The notes below the pieces were generated by a model. That model was not told where the DNA came from and ran no database searches. It worked only from the letters and a program-made list of their open reading frames with translations. The position numbers were made by a program, and so were the translations under genes. From Haloarcula sp. CBA1129 (GTDB lineage Archaea; Halobacteriota; Halobacteria; Halobacteriales; Haloarculaceae), in the NCBI RefSeq assembly GCF_008729015.1, contig NZ_RKSM01000001.1, positions 124,001 to 188,000 on the forward strand: a stretch of 64,000 bases of DNA. The letters run 5' to 3'. Positions 26,088 through 33,970 of the stretch are shown piece by piece. Within the stretch, counting starts at the first letter, position 1. Every line of letters begins with the position of its first letter.

Positions 26088-26216
26088 TCACCCGCCCATA
26101 CCGAGAATGAACAACGCAAGGATAACCGAGATGAGCAGGGTGGCCACAATCAGCAGCGCGACAATTGTGACTGCGGAGAGCGCTTCGTCGTCGGAGCGGA
26201 ATTCGGACAGGGGCAT
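26088..26216 (-). CDS. 42-residue pilin-like single-helix membrane peptide
   Basis: Read from ATG 26216 to the stop at 26088. After a charged head (MPLSEFRSDDEA) comes one hydrophobic helix, LSAVTIVALLIVATLLISVI, which ends in LALFILGMGG. Haloarchaeal type IV pilins carry a very similar hydrophobic domain, of the form AISPVIGVILMVAITVILAAV with a final FVLG. Here the pilin-like helix is almost the whole protein. It lies about 90 bases upstream of the coiled-coil gene and is the first gene on this strand of the secretion-type run. A small membrane peptide or stripped-down pilin is inferred, not shown. Confidence 0.6.
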   Translation of the reverse strand: MPLSEFRSDDEALSAVTIVALLIVATLLISVILALFILGMGG

Positions 26217-26372
26217 AGTGGTGCGCATCCGAGAGAGGAGGGTTGTCAGGCAGCACCGGCGGTGGGCTGTCAGCTCTACCAAACCAGTCATATCATTAAA
26301 CTGTATGCTTTTTCAATTGGTCCGGCTAAGACGGGCCGTCTCGGATGGCCGACTACTGCATCGGGGCCACGA

Positions 26373-26382
26373 ATATTTATAT
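26373..26382 (+). promoter_or_regulatory. TATA box of the gene at 26407
   Basis: The sequence reads ATATTTATAT and ends 25 bases before ATG 26407, the classic archaeal TATA element and spacing for a leaderless transcript. It is one of the clearest promoters in the window. Confidence 0.65.
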
Positions 26383-26406
26383 TGGACGCCGAGGCCACGC
26401 CGTGCT

Positions 26407-26775
26407 ATGGCTGATACCGACCAAGTGAAAACAGCACTGACGGCACTCGCTGACGGCGAGGGTGACAACGGAGACGATGGGGGCAGAGCGACCCGAGTAG
26501 CCGACCGCGAGGACGACAGTAGTGCAGGCCGGATGGAAAGCCACGAGACGGGCGGCGACGCCGACTACCGGACGGTCATCGAGCGGGCGACCGAAGCGAT
26601 TGACGATGTAGACGCAGCAGTCGCCTTCGTCGAGACGGTCGGCGTTGGGCGACTCGAGGCGGCCGTCGAGCAGGCCGAACACGAGGTGAGCGGGCTGGCT
26701 GACGAAGGGCGGGCGGCTTTGCGAGCGTTCCGGCGCTATCGGGACGCTGCGGCGGGGCCCGGCGATGGGTCGTAG
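26407..26775 (+). CDS. Uncharacterised haloarchaeal protein upstream of mre11
   Basis: 122 residues. The first 60 are low-complexity and acidic (DGEGDNGDDGGRATRVADREDD). The last 60 form a helical unit: DYRTVIERATEAIDDVDAAVAFVET, then LEAAVEQAEHEVSGLADEGRAALRAFRRYRD. I do not recognise a named function. It sits 84 bases upstream of mre11 on the same strand, and an analogous small gene is often found here in Halobacteria. A link to Mre11-Rad50 is only positional. Confidence 0.7.
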   Translation: MADTDQVKTALTALADGEGDNGDDGGRATRVADREDDSSAGRMESHETGGDADYRTVIERATEAIDDVDAAVAFVETVGVGRLEAAVEQAEHEVSGLADEGRAALRAFRRYRDAAAGPGDGS

Positions 26776-26859
26776 CTACCGGACCGACCACAGTTCTGTC
26801 GCCCACTTTCACTGCGGTCACGATACCTCTTTAGGTAGCGCTGGCTTACCGGTGGGCAA

Positions 26860-28116
26860 ATGACACGGGTGATACACACCGGCGATACCCACGTCGGGTA
26901 TCAGCAGTACAACGTCCCCGACCGACGGGACGACTTCCTCGATGCGTTCCGGCGAGTGGTCCGGGACGCAATCGCGGACGACGCCGACGCCGTCGTCCAC
27001 GCTGGTGATCTGTTTCACGACCGCCGCCCAGCGCTCACCGACATTATGGGCACGCTGCACGTTCTCGAAGAACTCTCCGAAGCCAATATTCCGTTTCTTG
27101 CTGTTGTGGGAAATCACGAGGCAAAGCGGGACGCGCAGTGGCTTGACCTCTACGAATCGCTCGGCCTTGCGACGCGGCTCGGCGACGAGCCGACCGTCAT
27201 CGGCGACACCGCATTTTACGGCCTCGATTTTGTCCCGCGCTCGCAGCGCGATGACCTCGACTACGACTTCGCTCCCCACGACGCCGACAGCGCTGCCTTG
27301 GTCACTCACGGCCTGTTCCAGCCCTTCGATTACGGCGATTGGGACGCCGCGGAGATACTGAGTGAATCATCGGTCGCGTTCGATGCGATGTTGCTCGGCG
27401 ATAACCACGACCCCGGCAAGCAGCAGGTCGAAGGCGCTTGGGTCACCTACTGCGGGTCGACCGAGCGCGCGAGCGCCAGCGAGCGAGCGGACCGCGGCTA
27501 CAACATCGTCACCTTCGACGACGAGGTCCGTATCACCCGCCGCGGTCTCGACACCCGCGAGTTCGTCTTCGTCGACGTAGACCTCGGGCCCGAGGAGGGC
27601 GTCGAGCGCGTCCGGAGCCGCGTCGGCCAGCACGACCTGAAAGACGCCGTGGTCATTGTCTCCATCAGCGGGGACGGCGACCCGGTGACCCCGGCCAGCG
27701 TCGAGTCGTTCGCGCTCGACCGAGGCGCGCTCGTCGCTCGGGTCACCGACCACCGGGAAATCACGGTCGAGGAGCAAGAAACCGAGATCAGCTTTGCCGA
27801 CCCCGACGACGCCGTCACCGAGCGCGTTCGCGACCTCGGACTGAGCGAGGCCGCTCACGACATCGACGAGACGATCCGCGCCTCGAAGGTCGCCGACGCA
27901 AACGTCAAAGACGAGGTCGAACGCCACGTGCGTGAACTCCTGTCGGCGGATTCGGATGCCCTCGCAGCCGACGCTGAGACGGCCGCGAGCGATGGAGGGT
28001 CCGACACAGAAGGGAACGCCGGCACAGCCGAGGACGACACCGACGACGGCGCAGCGGTGAACGACGCTGACGGCACAGACGGCGACGGACAGGCGAGCGT
28101 TGAGGAGTTCCTCTGA
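26860..28116 (+). CDS. mre11: DNA double-strand break repair nuclease Mre11
   Basis: 418 residues. The metallophosphoesterase motifs are all present: GDTHVGYQQY (residues 7-16), HAGDLFHDRRP, VVGNHEAKRD, VTHGLFQP and LLGDNHDPGKQ. The dimanganese site made by these Asp and His residues supports 3'-5' exonuclease and endonuclease activity on broken DNA ends, working with Rad50. The last 70 residues are a low-complexity acidic tail that ends in ASVEEFL. A TATA-like CTCTTTAGGT lies about 30 bases upstream of the ATG. rad50 begins 13 bases after the stop. Confidence 0.95.
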   Translation: MTRVIHTGDTHVGYQQYNVPDRRDDFLDAFRRVVRDAIADDADAVVHAGDLFHDRRPALTDIMGTLHVLEELSEANIPFLAVVGNHEAKRDAQWLDLYESLGLATRLGDEPTVIGDTAFYGLDFVPRSQRDDLDYDFAPHDADSAALVTHGLFQPFDYGDWDAAEILSESSVAFDAMLLGDNHDPGKQQVEGAWVTYCGSTERASASERADRGYNIVTFDDEVRITRRGLDTREFVFVDVDLGPEEGVERVRSRVGQHDLKDAVVIVSISGDGDPVTPASVESFALDRGALVARVTDHREITVEEQETEISFADPDDAVTERVRDLGLSEAAHDIDETIRASKVADANVKDEVERHVRELLSADSDALAADAETAASDGGSDTEGNAGTAEDDTDDGAAVNDADGTDGDGQASVEEFL

Positions 28117-28129
28117 TGGAGGCCACACA

Positions 28130-30805
28130 ATGAAATTCCAACGTATCAAACTCTCCAATTTCAAGTGTTACGACGATGCTGACCTGCGACTCGACGACGG
28201 TGTGACCGTCATCCACGGGCTCAACGGGAGCGGGAAATCCTCCCTGTTAGAGGCCTGCTTCTTCGCGCTGTATGGCTCGAAAGCGCTGGACGAAAACCTC
28301 GGTGACGTGGTCACTATCGGGGCCGACGACTGCACCGTCGACCTGTGGTTCTCCCACGCCGGCGGTGACTACCACCTCACGCGCCGGGTCCGCGCGACCG
28401 GGGCGCAACCGACGACAGCGAAATGCGTTCTGGAGACGCCCGACGGAAACTACGAGGGGGCACGCGACGTGCGCCGGCGAATCACCGAACTCCTGCGGAT
28501 GGACAGCGAGGCGTTCGTCAACTGCGCCTACGTCCGCCAAGGCGAAGTGAACAAGCTCATCAACGCCTCCCCCAGCGACCGCCAAGATATGCTCGACGAC
28601 CTCCTGCAACTGGGGAAACTGGAGGAGTACCGTGAGCGGGCCAGCGACGCCCGCGTCGGCGTCGGTCGCGTGCGCGATGACAAGCAAGGCGCGCTCTCAC
28701 AACTCGACGAACAGATTCAGGAGAAAGAGGAGAAAGAGCTCCACGGGCGGCTGAACAGCCTCGAAACGCAGGAGTCCGAACTGCAAGACGAGATCGAACA
28801 CATCGAGGACCAGAAGGCCACCGCCGAGGAGACGCTCACGCAGGCCGAGTCCGTCCTCGAGGAGTACGAGGAGAAACGCGGGGAACTGTCGACCCTCGAA
28901 GACGACATCGAGGAGCTGGAGACGACGATTACCGAGTCGGAGACGAAACGAACCGAGCTTAAAGAACAGATCAGCGACCTGCAAGACCGCCGAGAATCAC
29001 TCCGCGAGGACCTCTCGGAGACGGTGGCCGAAACCGACCTCGATAGCGCGGACCCGGACCCCGAAACCGTCGACGCGCGGCTGGACGAACTGCAGTCCCG
29101 CGATGATGAACTGCAGAGCCGAATCGAGGACCAGCGCGTCGATGCGAAAGAATACAGCAGTACGGCCGACGCACTGACCGAGAGCGCCGCCGACCTCGAA
29201 TCCCGGGTCGAGGAGAAGCGCGAGCAGGCCGACGAACTGGCGGCCGACATCGAATCTGCGCGGGAGACAATCGCCGAGCGACGAGAGCAGGTCAGCGACA
29301 TCGACGACCAGATCGCTGACCTCGAAGCCCGGTTCGAGGACGCGCCGACGGACCGCGACGGGGCAACATCGTACAAAGAATCCGTCGCCAGCGACCTCGA
29401 CGACGCTCGACAGCGAGTGACTGAACTGGAGACGACACTGGAAAGCGAGCGCGAGTCGCTTGCGGAAGCCGAGGCGCTTTTGGAGGCCGGCAAGTGTCCC
29501 GAGTGCGGGCAGGACGTGGCCGAGTCACCCCACGTCGACTCCATCGAAGATGACCGCGAGCAGATTGCGGAGCTAGAGGAAACACTCGCGGACGCTCGCG
29601 AGGATGTTTCGGAACTCGAATCGGAACACGAAACGGCGACGGAACTGGTCGAGACAGCGGACGAGCTATCGACACTCGAAAACAACCGTTCGAACATCCG
29701 CCAACTGGTCGAAGAGAAGGAAGCGGGGCTGGACGCGGATCAGGAACGCATCGAGACGCTCCGCGAGGAAGCAGCAGAACACGAGTCCGAAGCAGAGACG
29801 AAACGCGAGAAAGCCGCCGAAGCCCGCGAGCAGGCCGAAGACTGCCGTTCGGTCGTCGCTGAGTGCAATCAGGAGCGCCAGCAGGTCAAGCAGGCAATCA
29901 AGCATTTAGAGCGGGTCGAGGACCTGCTTGGTGACATCGACGACTGCGACGACGACATCGAGCGCCTGCGGGAGAAACGCTCTCAGCAGGCCGAGCTGAA
30001 CGACCAGCGCCGCGACCAGCTCGCGGAGAAACGCGAGCGCAAGCAGGAGCTTGCAGAGTCGTTCGACGAGGAGCGCATCGAAGAGGCCCGCAACGAGAAG
30101 CAGCGGGCGACAAAGTACATCGAGCAGGCCGAGGAGACGCTGGCGGAGAAACGCGAGAAACGCGACGAACTGCAAAACGCTATCGGCGGCGTCACGAACG
30201 AGATTGAGGAACTGGAGTCGCTGCGGGAGCGCCGCGAGGACCTAGAAGCGACCCTCGAAAAGCTCGACACGCTGTACGAGGAGACCGAGGAGCTACAGGA
30301 GATGTACGGCACGCTCCGGGCAGAACTGCGCCAGCGCAACGTCGAGACGCTCGAACGGATGCTCAACCAGACGTTCGATCTGGTGTATCAGAACGACTCC
30401 TACTCACACATCGAACTCGACGGGCAGTACCAGCTGACGGTGTACCAGAAGGACGGCGAGCCGCTGGAACCCGAACAGCTCTCCGGCGGCGAGCGGGCGC
30501 TGTTCAACCTCAGTCTCCGGTGTGCTATCTACCGTCTGCTCGCGGAGGGTATCGAGGGTGCTGCCCCGATGCCGCCACTCATTCTCGATGAGCCGACGGT
30601 GTTTCTGGATTCGGGCCACGTCACGCAGCTGCTCGACCTCGTCGAGTACATGCGCGACGAGGTCGGCGTCGAGCAGATTCTCGTGGTCAGCCACGACGAG
30701 GAACTGGTCGGCGCGGCCGATGCCCTCGTTCGCGTCGAGAAGGACGCCACGACCAACCGCTCGCGGGTCGAGCAGGTCGAGGCGACGGCCGCAGAACTGG
30801 CCTGA
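28130..30805 (+). CDS. rad50: Rad50 SMC-like ATPase
   Basis: 891 residues from ATG 28130, preceded by a GGAGG ribosome-binding site in the 13-base gap after mre11. Residues 1-150 carry the N-terminal ATPase lobe with Walker A HGLNGSGKSSLLEA and the Q-loop region. Two long coiled coils (about 180-440 and 470-750) flank the zinc hook CPECGQDV near residue 455, which joins two Rad50 dimers. The C-terminal lobe has the signature QLSGGERALFNLSLR, Walker B PPLILDEPTVFLD and D-loop histidine region VVSHDEEL. Together with Mre11 it tethers and processes DNA ends. Confidence 0.96.
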   Translation: MKFQRIKLSNFKCYDDADLRLDDGVTVIHGLNGSGKSSLLEACFFALYGSKALDENLGDVVTIGADDCTVDLWFSHAGGDYHLTRRVRATGAQPTTAKCVLETPDGNYEGARDVRRRITELLRMDSEAFVNCAYVRQGEVNKLINASPSDRQDMLDDLLQLGKLEEYRERASDARVGVGRVRDDKQGALSQLDEQIQEKEEKELHGRLNSLETQESELQDEIEHIEDQKATAEETLTQAESVLEEYEEKRGELSTLEDDIEELETTITESETKRTELKEQISDLQDRRESLREDLSETVAETDLDSADPDPETVDARLDELQSRDDELQSRIEDQRVDAKEYSSTADALTESAADLESRVEEKREQADELAADIESARETIAERREQVSDIDDQIADLEARFEDAPTDRDGATSYKESVASDLDDARQRVTELETTLESERESLAEAEALLEAGKCPECGQDVAESPHVDSIEDDREQIAELEETLADAREDVSELESEHETATELVETADELSTLENNRSNIRQLVEEKEAGLDADQERIETLREEAAEHESEAETKREKAAEAREQAEDCRSVVAECNQERQQVKQAIKHLERVEDLLGDIDDCDDDIERLREKRSQQAELNDQRRDQLAEKRERKQELAESFDEERIEEARNEKQRATKYIEQAEETLAEKREKRDELQNAIGGVTNEIEELESLRERREDLEATLEKLDTLYEETEELQEMYGTLRAELRQRNVETLERMLNQTFDLVYQNDSYSHIELDGQYQLTVYQKDGEPLEPEQLSGGERALFNLSLRCAIYRLLAEGIEGAAPMPPLILDEPTVFLDSGHVTQLLDLVEYMRDEVGVEQILVVSHDEELVGAADALVRVEKDATTNRSRVEQVEATAAELA

Positions 30806-30830
30806 CTGCAGTCGGGAAACCGACGCGACC

Positions 30831-31253
30831 TCAGGTACGGAGGTGAGCCAGCCCGTCGCTGGCCGTCTCGGTGGTGTCGTACCCTCGCTGGCCGTGGACC
30901 GTCGCTTCAGCGAGCAGGCCGGCGGCCCGGAACTCTCCCAGCAGGCCGTGGAGGTCGCTCTCACAGAGGTCGTAGGCGGAGAGCAGTTCTGCCACTGAGA
31001 GCGGCCCGCGATCGTCGAGTTCGACAAGCAGGCCCAGCGCGCGGTCGTTGTGGGTCGCCGTGAGGACGCGCCGGGCGGCGTCGGGCACGGCCTCGGCGGC
31101 AGTGGTCAGCGGTGATTCACCCTCAATCGGTTCAAGGTCAGCGTTCGGGACGTGTCGCTGCTCGCCGGTTTCGGGGTTCCGGACCAGACTCGACTCGGTG
31201 GACTCCTTCAACAACAAGTACCGTGTGCCGTCGTCGTCCCGCACAGTACGCAT
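30831..31253 (-). CDS. Haloarchaeal DUF7346-like protein with winged-helix part
   Basis: 140 residues from ATG 31253. The N-terminal MRTVRDDDGTRYLLLKESTESSLVRNPETGEQRHV is a small beta-rich unit. Residues 75-130 resemble a winged helix (GLLVELDDRGPLSVAELLSAYDLCESDLHGLLGEFRAAGLL). I believe the family is DUF7346, usually found beside rad50. It is convergent with rad50, with 25 bases between stops. A DNA-binding role is inferred from the helix pattern. Confidence 0.75.
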   Translation of the reverse strand: MRTVRDDDGTRYLLLKESTESSLVRNPETGEQRHVPNADLEPIEGESPLTTAAEAVPDAARRVLTATHNDRALGLLVELDDRGPLSVAELLSAYDLCESDLHGLLGEFRAAGLLAEATVHGQRGYDTTETASDGLAHLRT

Positions 31254-31278
31254 AGCTGTTCGTAGCCGACCGGTCCGG

Positions 31279-31683
31279 TTAGCCGTTGTGGTCGTTCGAT
31301 TCCGTGGCGTCGGGACGGGCCTCAGTCGTCTCAGATTCTTCGGTTCCGTCGTCGTCGGATTTCCGCTCTCGCTCGAACTGGATGTACCGAACCGTTCCGT
31401 AGCCGAAGGCGATGAGACCGACGAGGAAAATGCGAACCCCGAGGTCGACCTGCCCCTCGAAGTAGGCCAGCATCGGCCCGAGCGAGAGGGCCAGCAGCGC
31501 GACGTTGAAGACGATGACGAGTTTGACGAACAGCCCTGTGGCATCGCCGCTGTAATCACTGTCTGACGGCGACGGAACGTCTGGGCCGAGGCTCTCCGGG
31601 TCGAACTCGTCGGGTTCGTACTCGCTCTTTTCCGAGAGAACCCCCGGGCTCTGGGTGTGGTCGTCATCGCCGGGGATATCCAT
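31279..31683 (-). CDS. Small two-helix membrane protein (DUF7322-like)
   Basis: 134 residues from ATG 31683; a GTG one codon upstream is possible. A polar N-terminal 45 residues is followed by two hydrophobic helices (FVKLVIVFNVALLALSLGPML and VRIFLVGLIAFGYGTVRYI) and an acidic tail. No functional motif is seen. It precedes the DUF7346-like gene on the same strand. Before the element inserted, the small gene now at 38491-38682 ended directly upstream of it. Confidence 0.72.
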   Translation of the reverse strand: MDIPGDDDHTQSPGVLSEKSEYEPDEFDPESLGPDVPSPSDSDYSGDATGLFVKLVIVFNVALLALSLGPMLAYFEGQVDLGVRIFLVGLIAFGYGTVRYIQFERERKSDDDGTEESETTEARPDATESNDHNG

Positions 31684-31723
31684 CACACTAGCTACGACGG
31701 GTGGAGGCTAAAAGTACTTCCTG

Positions 31724-31794
31724 TCAGGCGATCTCCTGTAAGGTGAGCGCCGTATCGGTCTGTAGCCACGCGAGCGGGTTCTCGGCGTCGTAGA
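31724..31794 (-). pseudogene. Displaced original 3' end of the host gene now at 38491-38682
   Basis: On the minus strand this fragment still encodes YDAENPLAWLQTDTALTL followed by Gln-Glu-Ile-Ala and a TGA stop, identical in protein sequence to the C-terminus of the gene at 38491-38682. It was cut off from its 5' part by insertion of the element. The last codons differ from the element-supplied copy only at synonymous positions (ATC GCC TGA here, ATT GCA TAA there). Confidence 0.85.
31731..31794. repeat. attL: left 64-bp direct repeat of the integrated element
   Basis: These 64 bases are identical to 38498-38561, offset by exactly 6767 bases. The repeat lies within the coding 3' end of a host gene and 32 bases from the integrase start, as expected for a tyrosine-recombinase attachment site. 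Confidence 0.92.
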
Positions 31795-31825
31795 TGCGAC
31801 CGCTTGCTGGTGGTTCGGACCAACG

Positions 31826-32848
31826 ATGAAAGCAAACACCAATCCGACCGACCTGCAAGCTATCACCCCCGTAGAGGCATTACGACTGTATCTCGAAAGC
31901 AAGGTAGACGAATGGGCTACAGCGACTAAAGAACTACAACAGTTCCATTTGAATGAATTTGTTGAGTGGTTGGCTGAAGAAGATATAGACGATATGCGGA
32001 ATATCTCTGCCCGCACCGTTCACAGATTCCGTTTGAACATTAAAGGTGATATAGCACAATCTACACTCTCACAGAGGGTTAGTTCGGTGCGACGGTTCTT
32101 ACAGTTCTGTACGACGATAGACGCTGTAAGCCCATCCGTGCCTGAGCGAGTAGAGATTCCGAACCGAGATACGGAGGCACGAACTGAAACACTTGAAGCC
32201 GACCATGCAGAAGCTGCATTGGATTACTTGGAGCGGTTCGCATATGCCAGCCGTGAGCATGCTTTGCTGGCACTGTGCTGGCACACAGGCATTCGGACGG
32301 GAACCTTAGTCGCCTTGGATGTAGACGATGTAGAACCCGCTCAGAACCGCCTACGAATTCGACATCGGCCCGAGAGTGATACACCGCTGAAAAATGGGAC
32401 AACTGCCGAACGGTATGTAGCACTATCCGAAGATGTAGCGGAGGTGTTAGAAGACTACATCAATCACAAGCGCAAAGACATTGAAGACGACTACGGGAGA
32501 ATGCCATTATTCGCTACTGAAAACGGTCGGGCACCAGTGAAGACACTACGGCGGTGGTTTCAGGCTACTACCCGACCGTGTATCTACGGTACTGAGTGCC
32601 CGCATGGTCGTGATAAAAACGAGTGTGCGGCAGCACAATCAATGTCTAATGCGAGTGACTGCCCATCAAGTGTGAGCGGGCATCCTATCCGACGTGGTGC
32701 TATCACGCACTTCCTACGCAAAGACGTGCCTGAGAAAGTCGTCTCAGATAGGATGAACGTCTCGACTGATGTGCTGGAACAACATTACGACCGTCGTACT
32801 GAAGACGAGAAGGCGGAACAAAGGCGCGAATACTTAGACGGCCTTTAG
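31826..32848 (+). CDS. int: Tyrosine recombinase/integrase of the element
   Basis: 340 residues. The N-terminal 110 residues form a SAM-like core-binding domain (ALRLYLESKVDEWATATKEL). The catalytic domain has Arg157 in WHTGIRTGTLVAL, His286 and Arg289 in GHPIRRGAITHFL and the nucleophile Tyr321 in VLEQHYDRR. A cysteine and histidine cluster (CIYGTECPHGRDKNECAAA) before the HxxR box resembles zinc-binding inserts of haloarchaeal phage integrases. It should catalyse exchange at the 64-bp att repeats. The start is 32 bases from attL. The stop codon lies in the first base-paired segment of repeat module B1, so the mRNA end and the structure are contiguous. Confidence 0.92.
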   Translation: MKANTNPTDLQAITPVEALRLYLESKVDEWATATKELQQFHLNEFVEWLAEEDIDDMRNISARTVHRFRLNIKGDIAQSTLSQRVSSVRRFLQFCTTIDAVSPSVPERVEIPNRDTEARTETLEADHAEAALDYLERFAYASREHALLALCWHTGIRTGTLVALDVDDVEPAQNRLRIRHRPESDTPLKNGTTAERYVALSEDVAEVLEDYINHKRKDIEDDYGRMPLFATENGRAPVKTLRRWFQATTRPCIYGTECPHGRDKNECAAAQSMSNASDCPSSVSGHPIRRGAITHFLRKDVPEKVVSDRMNVSTDVLEQHYDRRTEDEKAEQRREYLDGL

Positions 32849-32950
32849 GGCGGAACCCTATTCGGTTCCGTCTCGTGCGAATCGATGGATTCGCACTCTA
32901 TGGTGCGGCTTACGCAAGCCGCACAACCTATCGGCGAGTGCGATAGCACG
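32843..32950 (+). repeat. Structured repeat module B, copy 1 (plus orientation)
   Basis: Four stem-loops in a row: CGGAACC 32851-32857 with GGTTCCG 32864-32870; GTGCGAATC 32875-32883 with GATTCGCAC 32888-32896; GTGCGGCTT 32903-32911 with AAGCCGCAC 32916-32924; CTATCG 32928-32933 with CGATAG 32941-32946. The same series occurs inverted at 33639-33748, and partial copies lie at 38091-38137 and 38197-38243. Stems differ between copies by paired substitutions. It begins at the integrase stop codon. Confidence 0.85.
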
Positions 32951-32970
32951 AAGCGTGTAGACGCACCACA

Positions 32971-33019
32971 CAGCACCGCTGGGGAGAGCCAAAGACCGCC
33001 CACTCCCCCAACTACCGCC
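32971..33019 (+). repeat. Repeat module C, copy 1
   Basis: The block contains ACCGCTG, then GAGAGCCAAAGACCG, then CCCAACTACCGCC. Related blocks occur at 33331-33381, and inverted at 35051-35098 and 38053-38090. It directly follows module B1, and copy 4 follows B4 in the same relative order, so B and C form one composite unit. Confidence 0.7.
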
Positions 33020-33053
33020 CCCGCACGCCACCCCACTTTCGTGCGCACACACA

Positions 33054-33076
33054 ACGCGTCTAATCTGAATTGTAGC
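33054..33076 (+). repeat. Direct repeat, left copy
   Basis: ACGCGTCTAATC followed by GAATTGT recurs at 38342-38364 with two mismatches in 23 bases. One copy lies near each end of the element. Confidence 0.6.
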
Positions 33077-33086
33077 GAGTGGCTGA

Positions 33087-33293
33087 ATAGGGTGTTTCTA
33101 TACCCCTATATTTGCTGTAGAACGTTCCTATCGCAGATGTAACGTACAGAGACGGAATATTGTACGTAGCAACCTGCTACCACGAACATACCACCAGTAG
33201 CGACGTTCGGGTATTGCTGTAGAGCCGTGCAACCCGTTTGCACCACTCCAACCCCCACAGTCTATGGGGTGCAAACAGTACTCCACGGGGTTG
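33087..33293. repeat. Chain of unique hairpins between C1 and C2
   Basis: At least four inverted repeats are visible: ATAGGG 33087-33092 with CCCTAT 33104-33109; ACGTACA 33142-33148 with TGTACGT 33161-33167; GTAGCA 33166-33171 with TGCTAC 33175-33180; and a long nested one, CAACCC 33230-33235 with GGGTTG 33288-33293 around GTTTGCACC 33236-33244 with GGTGCAAAC 33268-33276. No convincing gene lies in 32849-33970. Confidence 0.65.
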
Positions 33294-33330
33294 TTCGGAT
33301 AGCACGAAACCTGCAGTACGAATGTATAAG

Positions 33331-33381
33331 CCGCACAACTGCTACCGCTGTGGAGAGTAGAGAACCGCCCCAACTACCGCC
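33331..33381 (+). repeat. Repeat module C, copy 2
   Basis: It reads GCTACCGCTG, then GGAGAG and AACCGCCCCAACTACCGCC, matching copy 1 with some changes. Module A1 follows about 40 bases later. The inverted pair C3-A3 has the same order, so C2-A1 and A3-C3 are the two arms of a large inverted repeat. Confidence 0.65.
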
Positions 33382-33422
33382 ACCACAATTCTCTGTGATT
33401 CAGCGGTGGTGGTGGGTGGTGG

Positions 33423-33620
33423 GGTGGTAGTGCTTCTATATTACTTAAGTAGGTAATCACAGATACATACATAGAGGGAGTGCGGTGGCGGTGACTACTG
33501 TTGCTAAGTGGCTGTGCGGTGACTCAGTGCGGTTCTGAAGGGAGTTTTTGTGGGTTTCATCAGCGTGCCAACAATTCTATGCTCGTACTGTAGATGAGCA
33601 TGATAACAAACCACACGCTG
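33423..33620 (+). repeat. Repeat module A, copy 1: left arm of a ~200-bp inverted repeat
   Basis: It shares TATATTACTTAAGT, GGTAATCACAGATACATAC, GGAGTGCGGTGGCGGTGAC and GTGCGGTTCTGAAGGGA with the inverted copy 34831-35028. It ends in a hairpin closed by CAGCGT 33561-33566 and ACGCTG 33615-33620, with inner stem ATGCTC 33579-33584 and GAGCAT 33596-33601. Confidence 0.85.
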
Positions 33621-33638
33621 ATTGAATACGCTACGATT

Positions 33639-33748
33639 CGTGCTATCGCACTCAGCGATAGGTTGTGCGGCTTGCGTAAGCCGCACCATAGAGTGCGAAT
33701 ACTACGTCTTCGCACGAGACGAAGCCGAATATGGCTTCGCCCTAAAGG
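33639..33748 (-). repeat. Structured repeat module B, copy 2 (minus orientation)
   Basis: It is the inverted counterpart of 32843-32950. Stems on the plus strand are CGAAGCC 33720-33726 with GGCTTCG 33733-33739; GTGCGAA 33693-33699 with TTCGCAC 33709-33715; GTGCGGCTT 33665-33673 with AAGCCGCAC 33678-33686; CTATCG 33643-33648 with CGATAG 33656-33661. The first stem differs from copy 1 by compensating pairs. It follows A1 after about 20 bases. Confidence 0.85.
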
Positions 33749-33872
33749 TTTTAGATTAGTGTTGGTGCTACGGTCGTTGCATTCAAGTAGCTGTAGAATG
33801 TATACCTACACACACCATATCCCACCGCGGTGGGGCGGATTACTTACGTTTCTTGTTGCTGGGTGGTAACTA

Positions 33873-33969
33873 AGACCGTGTTCTAAAGGACGGTTTTGTG
33901 GATTCCATCAGCGTGTGGTTTGTTACTCACACTCATACCAACTAATGAGTATGGGTAATATCTACGCTG
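33873..33969 (+). repeat. Module A, copy 2 (partial, hairpin part only)
   Basis: CAGCGT 33909-33914 and ACGCTG 33964-33969 close a hairpin whose inner arms 33924-33936 and 33945-33957 pair at 12 of 13 positions, counting one G-T pair. TTCTAAAGGACGG and TTGTGGATTCCAT upstream match copies 1 and 3. It abuts the stop codon of the LAGLIDADG-like gene at 33971. Confidence 0.75.
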
Positions 33970-33970
33970 G

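Noticed and set aside
32843-33748. Possibility that modules B and C form a CRISPR array.
   Set aside because: Copies are few, irregularly spaced, in both orientations and internally palindromic. There are no spacers of uniform length and no cas genes.
33594-33869. A 91-codon open frame on the plus strand.
   Set aside because: It translates through the inverted module B2 and the end of A1. The frame is a by-product of the hairpins.
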